Assembly: GCF_000004075.3 (NCBI RefSeq)
Contig: NW_022279561.1
Span: forward strand, 124,001 to 188,000
Reading direction: 5' to 3'
Source of the DNA: Cucumis sativus
Lineage: Eukaryota > Streptophyta > Magnoliopsida > Cucurbitales > Cucurbitaceae
DNA length: 64,000 nt
Of this stretch, positions 37,361 to 50,018 are shown in pieces. The first letter of the stretch is position 1; each line of letters begins with the position of its first letter. Under the pieces are notes generated by a model, which did not search any database, was not told the DNA's origin, and saw only the letters and a program-made list of their open reading frames with translations. The position numbers and the translations under genes are program-made.

Positions 37361-39239
37361 TGGGATTTGTCCTAAAATTCGTAGATAGTAAATATAATTA
37401 ATTGACCGTTATTTATTAATAAAATTTTATTATTATAATTTCAATTAGTGTTATTGATTATATTATTAGTTTTGTCTCAATAACCTAAATCAAATAAACT
37501 AACATCCTAAGTTGTTTGAGGAGTCTTGAACAGTATGTAGAGACATACATGAATCAATGTTCGAGATAAACTTAAAGGTCTATAGTATAGAGATAAAGTT
37601 GGGTAGATTATCCAAGTAACACTATGGATACGACTCACTTTGTATTTGATACAAATGCAATGATTTAATGTGTTCGTGTAGGTGAAATGTGAGTGAAGGT
37701 ATCTTATTCAATGAGTTTGCATAAGACTGAACCACGAAATAGTAACCACTAGATGTAACTCTGTTAACTAGTTGAGTTTTTATTATTAGGATGACCTAGG
37801 TAACTTAATTTTAGTACTGAGTGTATTTATGAACTCCTGTTCGCGAGGATTGTCCTTTGATTTGTACGGGTGAGAGAGGCCAAATTGTCGACTTAATATG
37901 CTTATCATTTTGAGAACAAGACCAAGTGGGGAGCTAAGAACATAATCACACAAGGTGGAATTCACTTCTTCCCGACTTTAGGATAAGTAAATGAGTGTTT
38001 CCTTAAATGATGTCTCTAGGACTTGAACAAAAGGGTCTATCCACTCTATGGCACGAGAGAGGTTTATGTTTATTAGTTGAACCATAAATAGGTTGTTCAT
38101 TAGAGGAGCACTGGTATTTAAGGACTAGAAGTAACTTAGTGATAAAATAGTAATTTGACCCAGTTGGTGTTACGAACACTCGTGAATGACTAACTTACTG
38201 TTATTGGTATATATGCATTGACACAAAATATATCTACAGTAAGAAGAGTTCAAATGTGAATCTAGTGTACACACAGTTAGCGAACATTGATTAATGTGGT
38301 TAATGAATTTAGCCAATTAATCTTATATCGTTTTAACTTCTGATCTATAGGTTCATTAGATCTTCTTCCTAGCTCGTAAAGGGTAATGAAATTTATTTAT
38401 ATTGGTTGTAATTTGAAATGTTCAAATTTACTTTAGGAATTAATATATTGTATGGTGATACATTATAATATAAAGTTTATATTTTAATTAAACTTTATTA
38501 TATAGATTTAATTTTGAATATGATTCCTAATTAATTTATAAGAGATAAAATATTTGAATGAGTTGAACTATTAATTTAATGTGAATTTGATTCGTATTAA
38601 AATTATTGGTAACGAGAGAGAAATTTATATTTGGATATGATTCAAATTTGAGTAAAATTAAATATAAGATATTTAATTTAGTAATTGAAGGATCAATTAA
38701 TGTTTTTGTTTAATTTTATTAAATTAATTAAATTAAAACTATAAAATATACGAGAGATATTCATTAAATATGTTTTAAATAGAATATTAATTAAATATGA
38801 TATAATTAATAATTAATTTGATATTTCTATTAATTTAATATTTTTAAATTAATGGAATCTTCTGATTCTCTAGAAGAGTGAGTTATAAATACAAAACAAG
38901 TTTTTAAACCTAAGTCGTTGCTTGCAAATTGTATCAGAAATTCTCTCAAAACTTTTTGTCATTCTAATGAATTCTCACAAACCAATCTCAACCTAGAGGA
39001 TATAAAGGTCTCCGACGAGTAATGTCTCAAATTTGGTGATTTGTAGATTCAGAGACGTCGTCAAGAGTAAATTCCTCTATTCTATAGTTCTCTAATCTAT
39101 AATTTGTTTAAACATATGTTTAACCTTAGTTAAAATTATAAGAAAATTTGTTTATGCAATTGTTTAACAATTTACAATAATTTTAAGTTTCAAATTAAAT
39201 TAATGTAAGATCTCCCATTGCTTTCGTTTCGTTCCTTCA
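37361..39239 (+). mobile_element. Solo-LTR-like sequence, probable Ty1/copia type
   Basis: A 1.88-kb block starts TGGGATTTGTCCTAAAATTC and ends CCCATTGCTTTCGTTTCG followed by TTCCTTCA, so it has TG...CA ends. It carries a promoter-like TTATAAAT at 38883, followed by a region like an LTR R/U5. There is no primer-binding site after it and no reverse transcriptase anywhere near, so it reads as a solo LTR left by recombination. AAAAC lies just outside both ends (37353 and 39242), which could be part of a target duplication, but the spacing is not exact. Confidence 0.5.
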
Positions 39240-40894
39240 ATAAAACAAGTACATAGATTAACTTACTCTATTTAGACGAACCAACGCATTCACCAAAACA
39301 TTACTACAAGACTACATGCATCCCTCCCAACAACTATCTAACCTCAAGTAACACCCCACTCCAAAACTCTGAATTCCTCCATCATTGCTCAAATTCACAA
39401 TCTCTCCCCCAATAACACACACACACACCACATCTCAAAGAAAGAAAGAAAACAAAATCCTTTTGAAAGAAACAAGAAACCACCCAGGCCTAAGCCTTTT
39501 TCCAACAGAAACCCAAATTAGGACCTTCATTCATTGGAGGAGGAAGAAATTGCCTATTTAAAAGTTTTCTTTACACAAACTAAACCATATGTCAACATTT
39601 GGAATCATATGTATCCTAAACTCGTGGTTCCCACCTTCCATTTCCCTTACAAAAATATTAACTTAACATTTTATAATAAAGCTTAATCAATCCCATAATT
39701 ACTTTACAATTTTAGAAAAGTAAATGGAATCTCCATAATGCCCCCATTCACCACTCATACTTCGACACGCGTTCATTATTAATTTATTTGACAAAAATAT
39801 TTAGAAAAAAACAGTCAAAGTAAATATTACCAAATATGACAAATAATTAGTAATATCAAATGGTTATAAGATTATAAAAAACTATCAATTTTTAATTTGC
39901 TACTTTCATAAAAGGAATGAAGCATTAATGTGTCAAATAGGAAATAGGAAATAGTTTTATTTATATTTTAAATTTCAATTAGTCAATTTATCGTTACTCA
40001 TTTTCAAACAAATGTCTATGTTTATTTATTAATTTAGAAGGATTATGAATGACAATTTCAAATTTACTTTTAAGTGATGAAATATAGTGAAATTTAATTT
40101 AAACATCACTCTAACTATTTTAAATTTATTAACCTACGTAAATACAAAAATAAGTATTTAGTGAAAATTAATAAATATTTAGTGAAAATTTGAGGTTAAG
40201 AACGTAGATATTCAACCAAATTGAAACAAAATATAAATGTAAAAATAAAAGTCTAATATTTTAGTGGAGTTTTTCAAAAATATAAAAAAGTACAACGAGG
40301 AAATAGTAAAAAATAGTAAATTCGACGAAATATTTTCCAAAATTTTGCTATAACTTATAAATATTTTAATTTATTTTACTATTTTAAAAAATGACCAAAC
40401 TATTTACTATGCAATTTAAATAGATTGTCCATTGCCATTTTTTTTTATAATTCATCTATTTTAATTTTATTAAAAACTAAATTAAAATCAAAATATGAAA
40501 AAGTTGGTAGAAAAGTTGTAACCTCAATCTTAGGAATTAAATAAAAGGGACATTGCAAAAATAGCAAAAAAAAAAAATTTATGATAATAAAATTCACTTC
40601 ATTACATTTTTAAATTATAAAAATAATTTTAAAAGTACATAAATTTATTTTTAGTCCTCCAATAGCTCTATATGCAGGTTCTAATATTCCTAATTTTGTC
40701 ATAGCTAAAGTTGATGCATGAAAGGAGGCAAGGACCAAAGAAATGGCAATTATTGGCCATCCTTAGCCCATATAGCCTTTGTCGTCTATAACTTGCCATT
40801 GCCATTGCTATTGTGCTCTGCTATAAGAAAGCTTTCCAACCTAAACAACTTTTTTAGTGAATACTGAATGAATTCTATTCCCAACGCGCAACCA
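39240..40894. other. Intergenic region, PRX17 promoter at right end
   Basis: AT-rich DNA with no gene. A poor copy of the TTTACAAAATAT-type inverted repeat may lie at 40.26-40.42 kb. The last 200 bases are the peroxidase promoter and leader. Confidence 0.5.
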
Positions 40895-43413
40895 ATGGCC
40901 AATACCTTCTTCCCTCTCTTCCTCTTCTTCCTCCTCTTCCACTTTCCATCCCTTTCTCCGGCCAAACTCCAGCTCAATTTCTACTCCAACTCATGCCCTC
41001 AGGCCGAAGCCATAGTCCGTTCTGTGATGCACAAAGCTTTCATCAGAGAACCTCGTAGTGTCGCCTCCGTTATGCGTTTCCAGTTTCACGATTGCTTTGT
41101 TAATGTAATTGATCCCCCCAACTGTTCGTTCTTTTGGATTTTGCTTTTTTTCTTTACCTGTTTGGCTTCTGAATCGGCGTTTCCTTTGTCTAATTCAGGG
41201 CTGTGATGCTTCTATGTTGCTAGATGATACGCCGACGATGCTTGGAGAGAAACTCTCTCTTGCTAACATTAATTCGCTTAGATCTTACGAAGTCGTTGAT
41301 GAAGTGAAAGAGACTTTGGAGAAGGTTTGTCCTGGCATTGTTTCTTGTGCAGATATCATAATTATGGCATCCAGAGACGCTGTCTTTTTGGTGAGTACTT
41401 CCGTTTCTTCTACCTCTCTGTTTTTTGTGCTATGAAATTCTTATTGGAGCCTGAGATTTGTTTTTCTTGATGTTTATCTTCTTTGCTTTCGTTTTTCACT
41501 CTCAATCCTTCTCCTAAAATCCACAAATCGAAATTCCGAAAACACAAGAAAGAGGAACGAATCAACCAACACTGCCTTTCAATTTAACATTTCAGTTCCA
41601 TTAATTCCACTTAATTGTTTTGAAATTTTTGCTACCAAACAACAGTCCAAATTTGAGTGAACTCCATTTTTTAAAACGATTTAATATAGAATTTGAATAC
41701 TTCGTGATAATCGTTGGATTTTAATTTAAAAAGAAATATTTAGGATAAGAAGTAGAACATTGAATTGAAAAGTAAGAATTTATAGAATCAGAGAGTATTT
41801 CTACCGTATAAGAAAGAGCGGAGTAATGTGTATATATGTATTATAAAAATCGAACTATTGTTATATCTTTTACCCTACAACAAAAGAAAGTTGTATGAGA
41901 CATAGAAAATCAGACCGACATGATGTGACACCATTTTTCAACTTAAAACACACGAGAGAATATTTTTAGCATATGATATTTTTTTATCTTCGAAAGAGAG
42001 AAATCAACTTTCATGCATGTTTCCTAATTCAGTCGATCTAAGATGGGTAGAATTATTATTTTCATTTTTAAATTGGGTTCATTTTCTCTTAATTCCATGT
42101 TCATAGTTTTCTCATTCTTAGTAAAAAATACTCCTAAAATATAGACAATCAAACATCGTCCTAAACAATGGTTGTGAAATGATGTATATAAGCTTAAGTT
42201 TAAAAAATCAAAATTCAAAGAGTTACGAAATGAGGTGTAAGTGATGAGAAAAGTATCACAACTATTTGTATGGTTCATAAGTTGTTTGAAAAGAGTTAAG
42301 TGGGATTGATACCTTGTACTGAATTAGTAAGGTACCCAATAATAATAGTAGCTTGTTAATAAAGCAGAGTTGGACAGTAACCCTTGCATAAGCAAGTAAC
42401 TTCCAATGGTTTAAAAGCTCCACCAACAATCCTGCCAAAAATTCATAACAAACTGGTCCATCCCCATCCTCCCACCCCAACTACTTTTCCAAATGTCATC
42501 CTCTTGCTCATTTTGTCAAGAATTCACGTCCAAAGAAATCAAAATATAACCACTTTTATTATTGATTGTTTTTAACCCTATCGAATCTAAATTCATTAAG
42601 CTAAAATAAACATAACTCAATCGATTCACATTTGAATTATCAACTTAGAATGTTCGATCTTTCACTTATATGTCATAAACAAGAAAGAAATAAATTCATT
42701 AAGTCTGAAGGAATATATTCAATCTGAAAACAAAAATAAGATAATAGGATGAAGTTATGAGCTATTTCTCTAATTTATAATTAATTTTGAGATGAAATTC
42801 ACATTTTTATGAACATAACTTGTATTTATTCAGACAGGCGGCCCTGATTGGCCAGTAGAACTGGGACGGCTGGACAGTTTAACAGCAAGCCAAGAGGACT
42901 CGGACCAAATCATGCCAAGTCCAAGAGCCAATGCAACTTCTCTCATTGACCTTTTCAGCAAATACAACCTCTCCGTCAAAGATTTGGTAGCTCTTTCAGG
43001 TTCGCACTCAATTGGCAAAGGCCGATGTTTCTCCATCATGTTTCGACTCTACAACCAATCCGGCACAGGACGACCAGACCCAGCAATCGAGCCTAGGTTC
43101 AGAGAAGAGCTCTTCAAGCGATGCCCTCATGGCGTGGATGAAAATGTGACACTCAACCTTGATTCCACACCTTACGTTTTTGACAATCAGTACTTCAAGG
43201 ACTTGGTTGGTGGGAGGGTTTGTTGAATTCTGATGAAACTCTTTACACATTCGGTGAAACTAGAAAGTACGTGAGGTTCTTTAGCAAAAATCAAAGTGCA
43301 TTTTTTGATGCATTTGTGGAAGGTATGTCGAAGATGGGCGACTTGCAATCTGGCCGGCCGGGGAAGTGAGAAGGAACTGTCGGGTAGTGAATGGCCAATC
43401 TGTGATCATATAA
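40895..43413 (+). CDS. PRX17: Class III peroxidase, peroxidase 17 type
   Basis: Three exons: 40895-41104, 41199-41390 and 42834-43413 (an in-frame ATG at 40868 is an alternative start). A signal peptide (MANTFFPLFLFFLLFHF) leads to the mature N terminus near KLQLNFYSNSCP. Distal Arg61 and His65 are in MRFQFHDCFVN, the calcium site follows in GCDASMLLDD, and the proximal haem His is in LVALSGSHSIG. The sequence is closest to the PRX17 branch, linked in Arabidopsis to lignin formation; the protein is secreted to the wall and oxidises phenolics with hydrogen peroxide. Two frame breaks lie in exon 3: one G short near 43215-43219 (otherwise the frame stops at 43224) and one G short near 43360-43363. 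Allowing for both, the C terminus reads NCRVVNGQSVII and the length, about 330 residues, is normal. Confidence 0.92.
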
Positions 43414-44570
43414 ACAAAGGTTTTTTTTTTTTTCTTTTTTCTTTTTGTGTCTGGTATATGGTAAAAATTTGTTCACACAGGTTTGATTTAAGTTGATGGG
43501 ATGTGTTACTATCAGTATAGGAGAAGTATCTATTGTAAAAGTTCCGTTATTTACAGATGAATGACAACCAAATTTAAAAAATGCTTGAGACTATAATTTT
43601 ATTAAAATCACTTCTAAACATGCTTTTGATGAACAATAACAATGGAGAATTCAAACTAAAGTTCTACGATTTACTAACAATAGATTAATTATATTCACAC
43701 ACAAACAAATAATAGTTTATTATTTGAGAGAAATATCAAATTAGAAATAAAAATTGAGACTCCACCCGTAATTCTCCCTACTCATTGGGATAGACTAAAG
43801 TATTAAACATCTAAGCTTTAAGCTTTAATATTTAGAGTACAAATACACAAACAATTTAGAGTACACAGTTTTATCTGTTTTTCTAAATGAAAAATCTTTT
43901 TAAAAAATGGAAATATTTAGAGTATGTTTCACTTCAACAAATATCATTTGTGTAGCAATATGAAATATGTTTCCAAAAATTATTTTTGAATTTTACCATT
44001 CTAACTCTCCAAATACATAAACAATATCTTTCATGTTTTCATTATATTCAAATTTTAAAATACAAGATTATATTAAACAAAAATTAATTGAAACATTTAA
44101 ATATGTCAAATTATAAATTCAATTTATTTTTAATTTTTTCTATTAAATATGTAAATATTTTACTATTTTTAACCATTTTTTAAAAATAAATACATTTTAA
44201 ACAATTATTTAAATAAAAATTCAATTTTTGAACATTTTGGTATCACTAAATACACTTTATTTTTTCCTTAAATTAATCTCTAAATTTTCCCAGCATTATT
44301 TATTTGAAAGTTGCAAATATAACAATTATATTTAAAATAATTGTCTATTAGGAATTGTAGACAGTACTGTATTTATAATTTTTTAAAAATATTACTGCAT
44401 ATTATAATTACCTTAAATTTATTTTGAATAGTAGAAAATGAAATTCAAGGTGGGCAGGAAGTGTGGAGTATATATATATTATTGTTTCAGATTTCAGAAA
44501 ACAAATTTAAAAGACGAGTTGATTGCGAGTCATCAAATTTGTGGGTGAGAACGAGAAGAAAGGGAAAACA
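43414..44570. other. Intergenic, very AT-rich
   Basis: Only AT-rich DNA is seen between the peroxidase 3' end and the next gene. There is an (AT)n-like run at 44469-44482 close to the next gene's start, possibly its TATA region. Confidence 0.5.
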
Positions 44571-47500
44571 ATGGAAGAACTAAGGAAACTAGAACAAGTA
44601 CATACACTCATTACATTAATGGACTCCCGCGGAATCCCCATCACTTCTTCTTCTTCCTCCAATCGATTCATTGCCAATTTCCTTCTCCTTTTGTACTTTC
44701 TCACTCAACTTCATCTCTGCTTTACGTTCTAAATTCCTCATCCAATTTGAACATTTCAATTCCTCCACTTCCCTAGTAAAATGTATGTTTCTTGATTGCA
44801 GCTTGATTTATTGGTGCTGATGAATCGTTGTTCTGATGTGAGTTTGTTTCATAATTGAATTGTATTTGTATGTTAGGTGCAACCATGTGGAGAGCTTGAC
44901 TTTGACGATAAATTCGATTTGGTTTCTGAATACATGCCTGAAGGTGAGTGCAAGCTAAACCACTGATGACTTTGATTCATTTGACTCCTGCCCATCAACT
45001 TTTCTTTTGTTCTACAGTTTTCGGAAGAGTTTCTTGGCGATGTATCATTGCTGCTTGGCGATGATGAGGTACTATGTTCTTATGATTTTTTTTTTAAGTA
45101 CAACAATTGGGGTTGGATTCAAACCTCCACCTCTAGGATGGAATGTTATGTCAATTAAACTTAGCAGCTTGCTTTGATATCTATTCTTATGATCTAACTG
45201 AAATGTAGATGTAGATCAATAAAATAAGGAAAGGTGGAATGATTTTGTTTATTGGTATTTGTTGTAGGGTTATATTTGATGTTTAATCTTGGAGAGAGAT
45301 TTTATTTGTTTGTTGCGGAGGTAGTGGCCCTACTATTGATTGGTTGCTATGGTTTAATTTGTTTTCAGACTATAGGGGAAAGGAGATGGAAAACACTTTG
45401 CAGCCTTATTGTGACAATAGCTGGATCTTGGTTCCCAGAACTATTGTGGGAAATGGCTATGGTTGGCTTGATGCAATGCAGCGTGCAAATTCTACACTTG
45501 AAGATTTTGTAAGTGCATGGTATAGACTTTTTATTTTTGTTTTGAATCTTTGATTGAATATTAAATATTTTGGGGACTTCCATTGGCAAATACCTCTGAT
45601 GGCATATGGTCGTTCGGCAGCATATATGGTTCAGACCTGTGGATGGGCTGGGCTGGGTTGGTCAGTCTCTTCCTTGCTGTCCCCTCTTTGTTTCCAAAGT
45701 AAGGGGTTTCAAATTAGCTGAGTGCAGGACTCTTTTGTAGCAATATTCCACTAGTAAATCAGTTGATGGAGAAAAGCTAAGGTTTTAGGGTTAGTGGGTC
45801 TAACTGAGGAACTTGGAGGTGCTCACCGAAGAATTCACTATTGCTGATTTTGTGACGAACTGCTGGTATTTCCTCTCCAACACATTGGAATCTCAGGTTT
45901 AGAAGTAAGAAGCAGACACTTTGATTTGGCTAGGGTGTCCGTGTTTGACACGTTTTAGACACTTGTACACTCTGATACTTGCTGGACATATATTGGACAC
46001 TTGTTATTGCAGTGGATGTGCTAGTTACCACTTACTAGTTATACAAAGGCAATATAGGTCCAACATTGTCAGACATGTCTAGAACACTTAACTTCGAATA
46101 AATTTTGGGAACAAAATGCACCAAATTCATTTTTTAAGCATACAAATGCATCAACTTTTTAACTTTGTATTTCCTTATATTAAAATGGTATATATTTTTA
46201 ACAATGTATATTTTGTAATGCTTTCCTAGACTTTTAAAAAATGAAGTGTCATGATGTTTGTGTCGTGTCCTATGTGTGTGTTGTATTCGTATCTATGCTT
46301 CTTAGTTTAGAAGGTGGTTACATGGAGTGAAAATTGAGGAGTGGTACAACATGTCAAAATTGAAGTTGGAATCGGTTGGATTTAAAAACATTGTCTTCAA
46401 AGTGGTTAGTTTGTTCAATTGAGGGACTTTCTTTTTATTGATTTTTTCCTCTTCTTCTGGTCTAAACTGGGAAGGTTTTATTTATTTATTTATTTACGTG
46501 CTGTTGTAAGTCATTGTTAGAATTAATGGGCTTGGCCCAAGGAAGGATTTACCCTAATTTCCTATCCCTTTTATCATAAGTCTTCCCTTTTGTATCTTTT
46601 GTTAATATGAGAAATTAATAAGAGAGCCAATTGTGGTTTTTCTTCGGTACTTGGGTTTCCATGTAACTCAGTGTCTATTTTACTTTACCGCTTTTAACAG
46701 TCATATTACGGGCTTGTTAGATGTCTTATCACCTCTCCCCATTTTGTAATCTCGGTTCTTGTTTTAATTCAGGTCTCAAGGCATACAATTACTGTCATGA
46801 TTTTCTTTTCGGATTTTAGGCCTTTTTCCTTTAAAATAATTCTTTTATGTCTAGAATCTTTTGGATTAGTAAACTTAGGCTATGACAATTCTGCCATATA
46901 ACAAGCTGACATTATAATTCATTCTGCAGTTCAGATCTTATTTCATGTTTCACGGAATGGATGCAAACAAACCTCAATCTGTATTCAAATACTTTCCCAT
47001 TCTGTCATTTACGGAAAGTTACATATATCAGGTTATGTCCTACTCTTTTCTTTAGTTGTCTTTGGTGGAAAATTAGATGTACAAAGGTTCAAGGATAATG
47101 TTGCAGTTAAGAAAAAAAAAAATTAAAGAGAAAGAGAGAGGGAGAAGAGAAAAAACTCTTCAATGATTAATACGAAGGTTGGAGGATGTTACATCAATTG
47201 TTTCTTATTAAGAAAAACACAAAGAAAGAAAGAAAGTAAGAAGAAATGAATTTGAATTTTGCTTTGGTCTCAATGTAAACAACTACAGGAATTAGTGGAT
47301 GGAGAATATTTGAATATCTTTTGCTAAAATGAACTTTGACAGAATGAAGAAACTTCATCCGAGTGTGGTGTGAATATAAATACACGTTTCTTGAAGTAGT
47401 ACATCTATATAGAGGAGATCATTGATCATTCGGTGTCAGTTTTGGGTTCAGCTAACTAGTTTGAAGAGGTTCATTGTTTGGTGAAATGAACGAAAAAAGT

Positions 47501-50018
47501 ACTGAAAGGAGAAGATTAAAAAGAAGAGAGGGAGAAGAAAAGAAGAAAAGGAGAAGAGAAGGAAGAAGAATAGAAGAAAGAAGAGATGAAGCTAGAAAGA
47601 GAAGAGAAGAAAGATAAGAGGAGCAAAAAGAAGAAAGAAAAGAAGAAAGAAAAGAAGAAGAAAGGAGAAGAAAATAAAGGTGGAGAAAGGAGAAGAAAAT
47701 AAAGGTGGAGAAAGGAGACACGAGAATAGGAAGAAGTTATTCCTAAGGAGCCGCAGCAACACATTGCCACAAAACACACGTTTATTTATTTGTTTATATT
47801 TATTCTTCTTTTTAAAACAATTTTTTTGATGGGCTTTAGCAACTGGCCCAAATCAAGATGTATCATTAAGTCGACTTACTGAAGCTGGTTCGGTTGGTAA
47901 ATCAGATGGCTCACCTTTTCTATTTTTGATGCTCATGCCCACTTGGCCACTTCTATAACCCAATCATGTCTTTACTATGATCTCAGTGACCTTGGGTTCT
48001 GTTTTGTTTGTGCATAATGAATTTATCTTCATGCTGCAGCTGGACACTTTGAATGAGAAGATAGTTTTGGGTGGATTTGCTTTTGGAGAATCTCAGGTGT
48101 TAATAGAATACTGGATAAGATGAAACATGGCAATTAAGCACTTGTGCATTTAGCTGACGAACTTTCATATGATTTTTCCACTGAGATTTAGGAAACAAAT
48201 GAAAAGAGCACTAAGATTCTAAGTGCTATCAGATCTGATCCACTTCAACCACTTATTAATCTCCTTAAATCACATGGCTTATTGACAGACAGGTCTGATG
48301 ATTTGCTCCAAACCATGTTCTTTTCCACTTGAGAAGTTGGGACTTACTTTGAATGGCAATATTGACTTCTTTGTTTGTTCCAATGCCTAGATTGGTCCAC
48401 GAACTGAGAAGTGGAGAGGAGTATTGGGCCTTGGAAAGGGACCTATGTGGTGCATTGGCGAGCAATGGAAGGTAGTTGTTGTAGTCTTAATTTATTTTTA
48501 TTTATTTCTTGTTGGGACTCCTTGTGCTCATGCTGATCCCAACTATTTTGTTTAGGTCTCTATCGAGGATGTAATGCGGGCTATTCATCTGAAATCTTTT
48601 GATTATAGAGTGTTGAACCTTCTTTTGTATCAGTTGAGAGGAAAGAAGTAATTCTTTCTTGTTTAATATTTCATTCTTTTAGCACAACAATAATAGGATA
48701 GGAGATCGAACTTTCCACTTCTAGGATAGAAGGTTATGTCAATTACAGCTTTGGCCATTTAATATTTCATTTTAGAAGCTTAATAATCTAACTTTTCATG
48801 AAGTACTTGCTAGAGATAATACATTACGATATGTACTAGTCCTACAGACAATATCTGGGGGCTTCCAGTGGTTGAATTATAAGCCTAATGGACTTACCTT
48901 CTTGTGTTCTTTAGTAATTTTGTCAATCTTCTGATTTAACTGTGTTTGTTACTATTTTTTCTTATATTAAGTTGTTAACTGATGTGTTAGCGTTGCAATT
49001 TGTTTTTGATCTGCTATCCACCTTACTTTGTTAGTTTGATTATGTCGTGCTGAAGTTTTTTTGAAGGTTAATGACTTGCACATGGAATTTCTATCAATCT
49101 CAGAATTGCTAGTTGAGATAGCTGACGATTTGTAAGTATTCTTCCCTCTCCTCCTGCTTCCAAGCACTCTGAACAATCACCCATTTTGAGTTCTGCTAAT
49201 AGGCAATAGCTTTGCTTGACTCCTGAATTGATGTCTACTAATAATTAATTTGAATATCATTTGGCAAGCACAACACTGGTTTCCCTTGATGCTGGGTTGA
49301 CTCACTGACTTTCTGTTAGGTTTGATTATGAGGTGAGTTTACCAATTCTCTAATATATTTTCTGACCCTTTTAGCTGCAAATAAAAGCTATGATCTTCAT
49401 GTAGGATGATGTACTAGAGAATAATTTCAATATTCTGCGGATGTTTGTCCGGATGTATGGAGCTTCAGCTCCAACAGCGCTGGTGAGTGCTTGAGGTAGC
49501 TTTAATTTCATTTGATTTCTGAAGCAGCTCCAAATTACATAGAAGAGATTTGGTGTTAAGCTTAAAATTGGAAGATTAAATAAACACCAAGATCAAAGTT
49601 CAAAGATTAAATTTGTAACTGAACAAAACATAATCCTTTTCAACAGATTACTCATGGTAACCGGCATATATACAGCTTGTACCACGTCTTTGATTCTTAA
49701 TACTAAGTTTGTGTGGTAACCATTTTCAGGCAAAATATGTGAGCGAGGCTGAGGAAAAGTATGACGAACTATTAAAAGCTTTGGATCCTCATTTATCCTC
49801 ACTTTACCAAAGGAGATGTGAAGAGGCCACTAAAGAAGGTAACTGGTCCAACATTTTAAAGCACAAAATTCCTGAAATATGAAGACATATCAAATCATTT
49901 TGACATGTAATCAGGTGGTAAGGTGTCAGCACATCGGTTTGGATCGTGGAGTATCCCACCTCTGATACGAGATGAGGAGTCGTTTCGAGCATCTGTTATG
50001 TCAAATATTCAAACATGA
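44571..50018 (+). CDS. Conserved-looking protein of unknown function, about 15 exons
   Basis: Exons as read: 44571-44692, 44802-44837, 44877-44943, 45018-45068, 45369-45508, 46930-47031, 48040-48096, 48192-48292, 48391-48471, 48556-48648, 49067-49131, 49320-49332, 49405-49482, 49730-49838 and 49915-50018. Start MEELRKLEQVHTLITLM; middle CDNSWILVPRTIVGNGYGW, FMFHGMDANKPQSVF and LNLLLYQLRG; late acidic stretch LLVEIADDLFDYEDDVLEN; end RDEESFRASVMSNIQT. No signal peptide is evident; the product (about 410 residues) looks soluble and helical. Exon 12 is only 13 nt, yet it keeps frame. Several junctions need one base added or removed, as in the neighbours. I do not recognise the family. The DD...DYEDD stretch recalls acidic motifs of isoprenoid-synthase folds, but that is a guess. 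Confidence 0.6.
45097..45183 (-). mobile_element. tRNA-like SINE copy
   Basis: On the minus strand the order is a box-A-like segment (AGTTTAATTGACATAAC), then a box-B-like GGTTTGAATCC, then a tail TTGTTGTACT. It lies in an intron of the unknown 15-exon gene and matches the copies at 48.7 and 57.8 kb in order and wording. Confidence 0.5.
45905..46310. repeat. Possible dispersed repeat with GTGTCCGTG/GACACG motifs
   Basis: The ends carry AGAAGCAGACAC (left) and, in inverted sense, AAGAAGCATAGATACG (right). The interior is dense in GACAC, GTGTCC and TGGACAC words, a pattern I associate with dispersed plant repeats. The element lies inside an intron. Its limits are uncertain. Confidence 0.35.
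47503..47717. repeat. Polypurine tract, about 215 bp
   Basis: Nearly every base on the + strand is A or G across 215 bp, including an exact 25-bp tandem pair (47664-47688, 47689-47713) that contains GGAGAAGAAAATAAAGGTGG. It is in the intron between exons 6 and 7 of the unknown gene. Such tracts can adopt triplex structure; any role here is inference. Confidence 0.85.
48681..48765 (-). mobile_element. tRNA-like SINE copy
   Basis: Read on the minus strand it has GTAATTGACATAACC, then an A-box/B-box style spacing to GTTCGATCTCC, then a tail TTGTTGTGCT. It is a diverged relative of the 45.1-kb copy in the same gene and the same orientation. Confidence 0.45.

Noticed and set aside
47452-47779. 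Ser/Phe/Leu-rich minus-strand frames
   Set aside because: They are the translation of the polypurine tract and have simple composition; no start context or homology.
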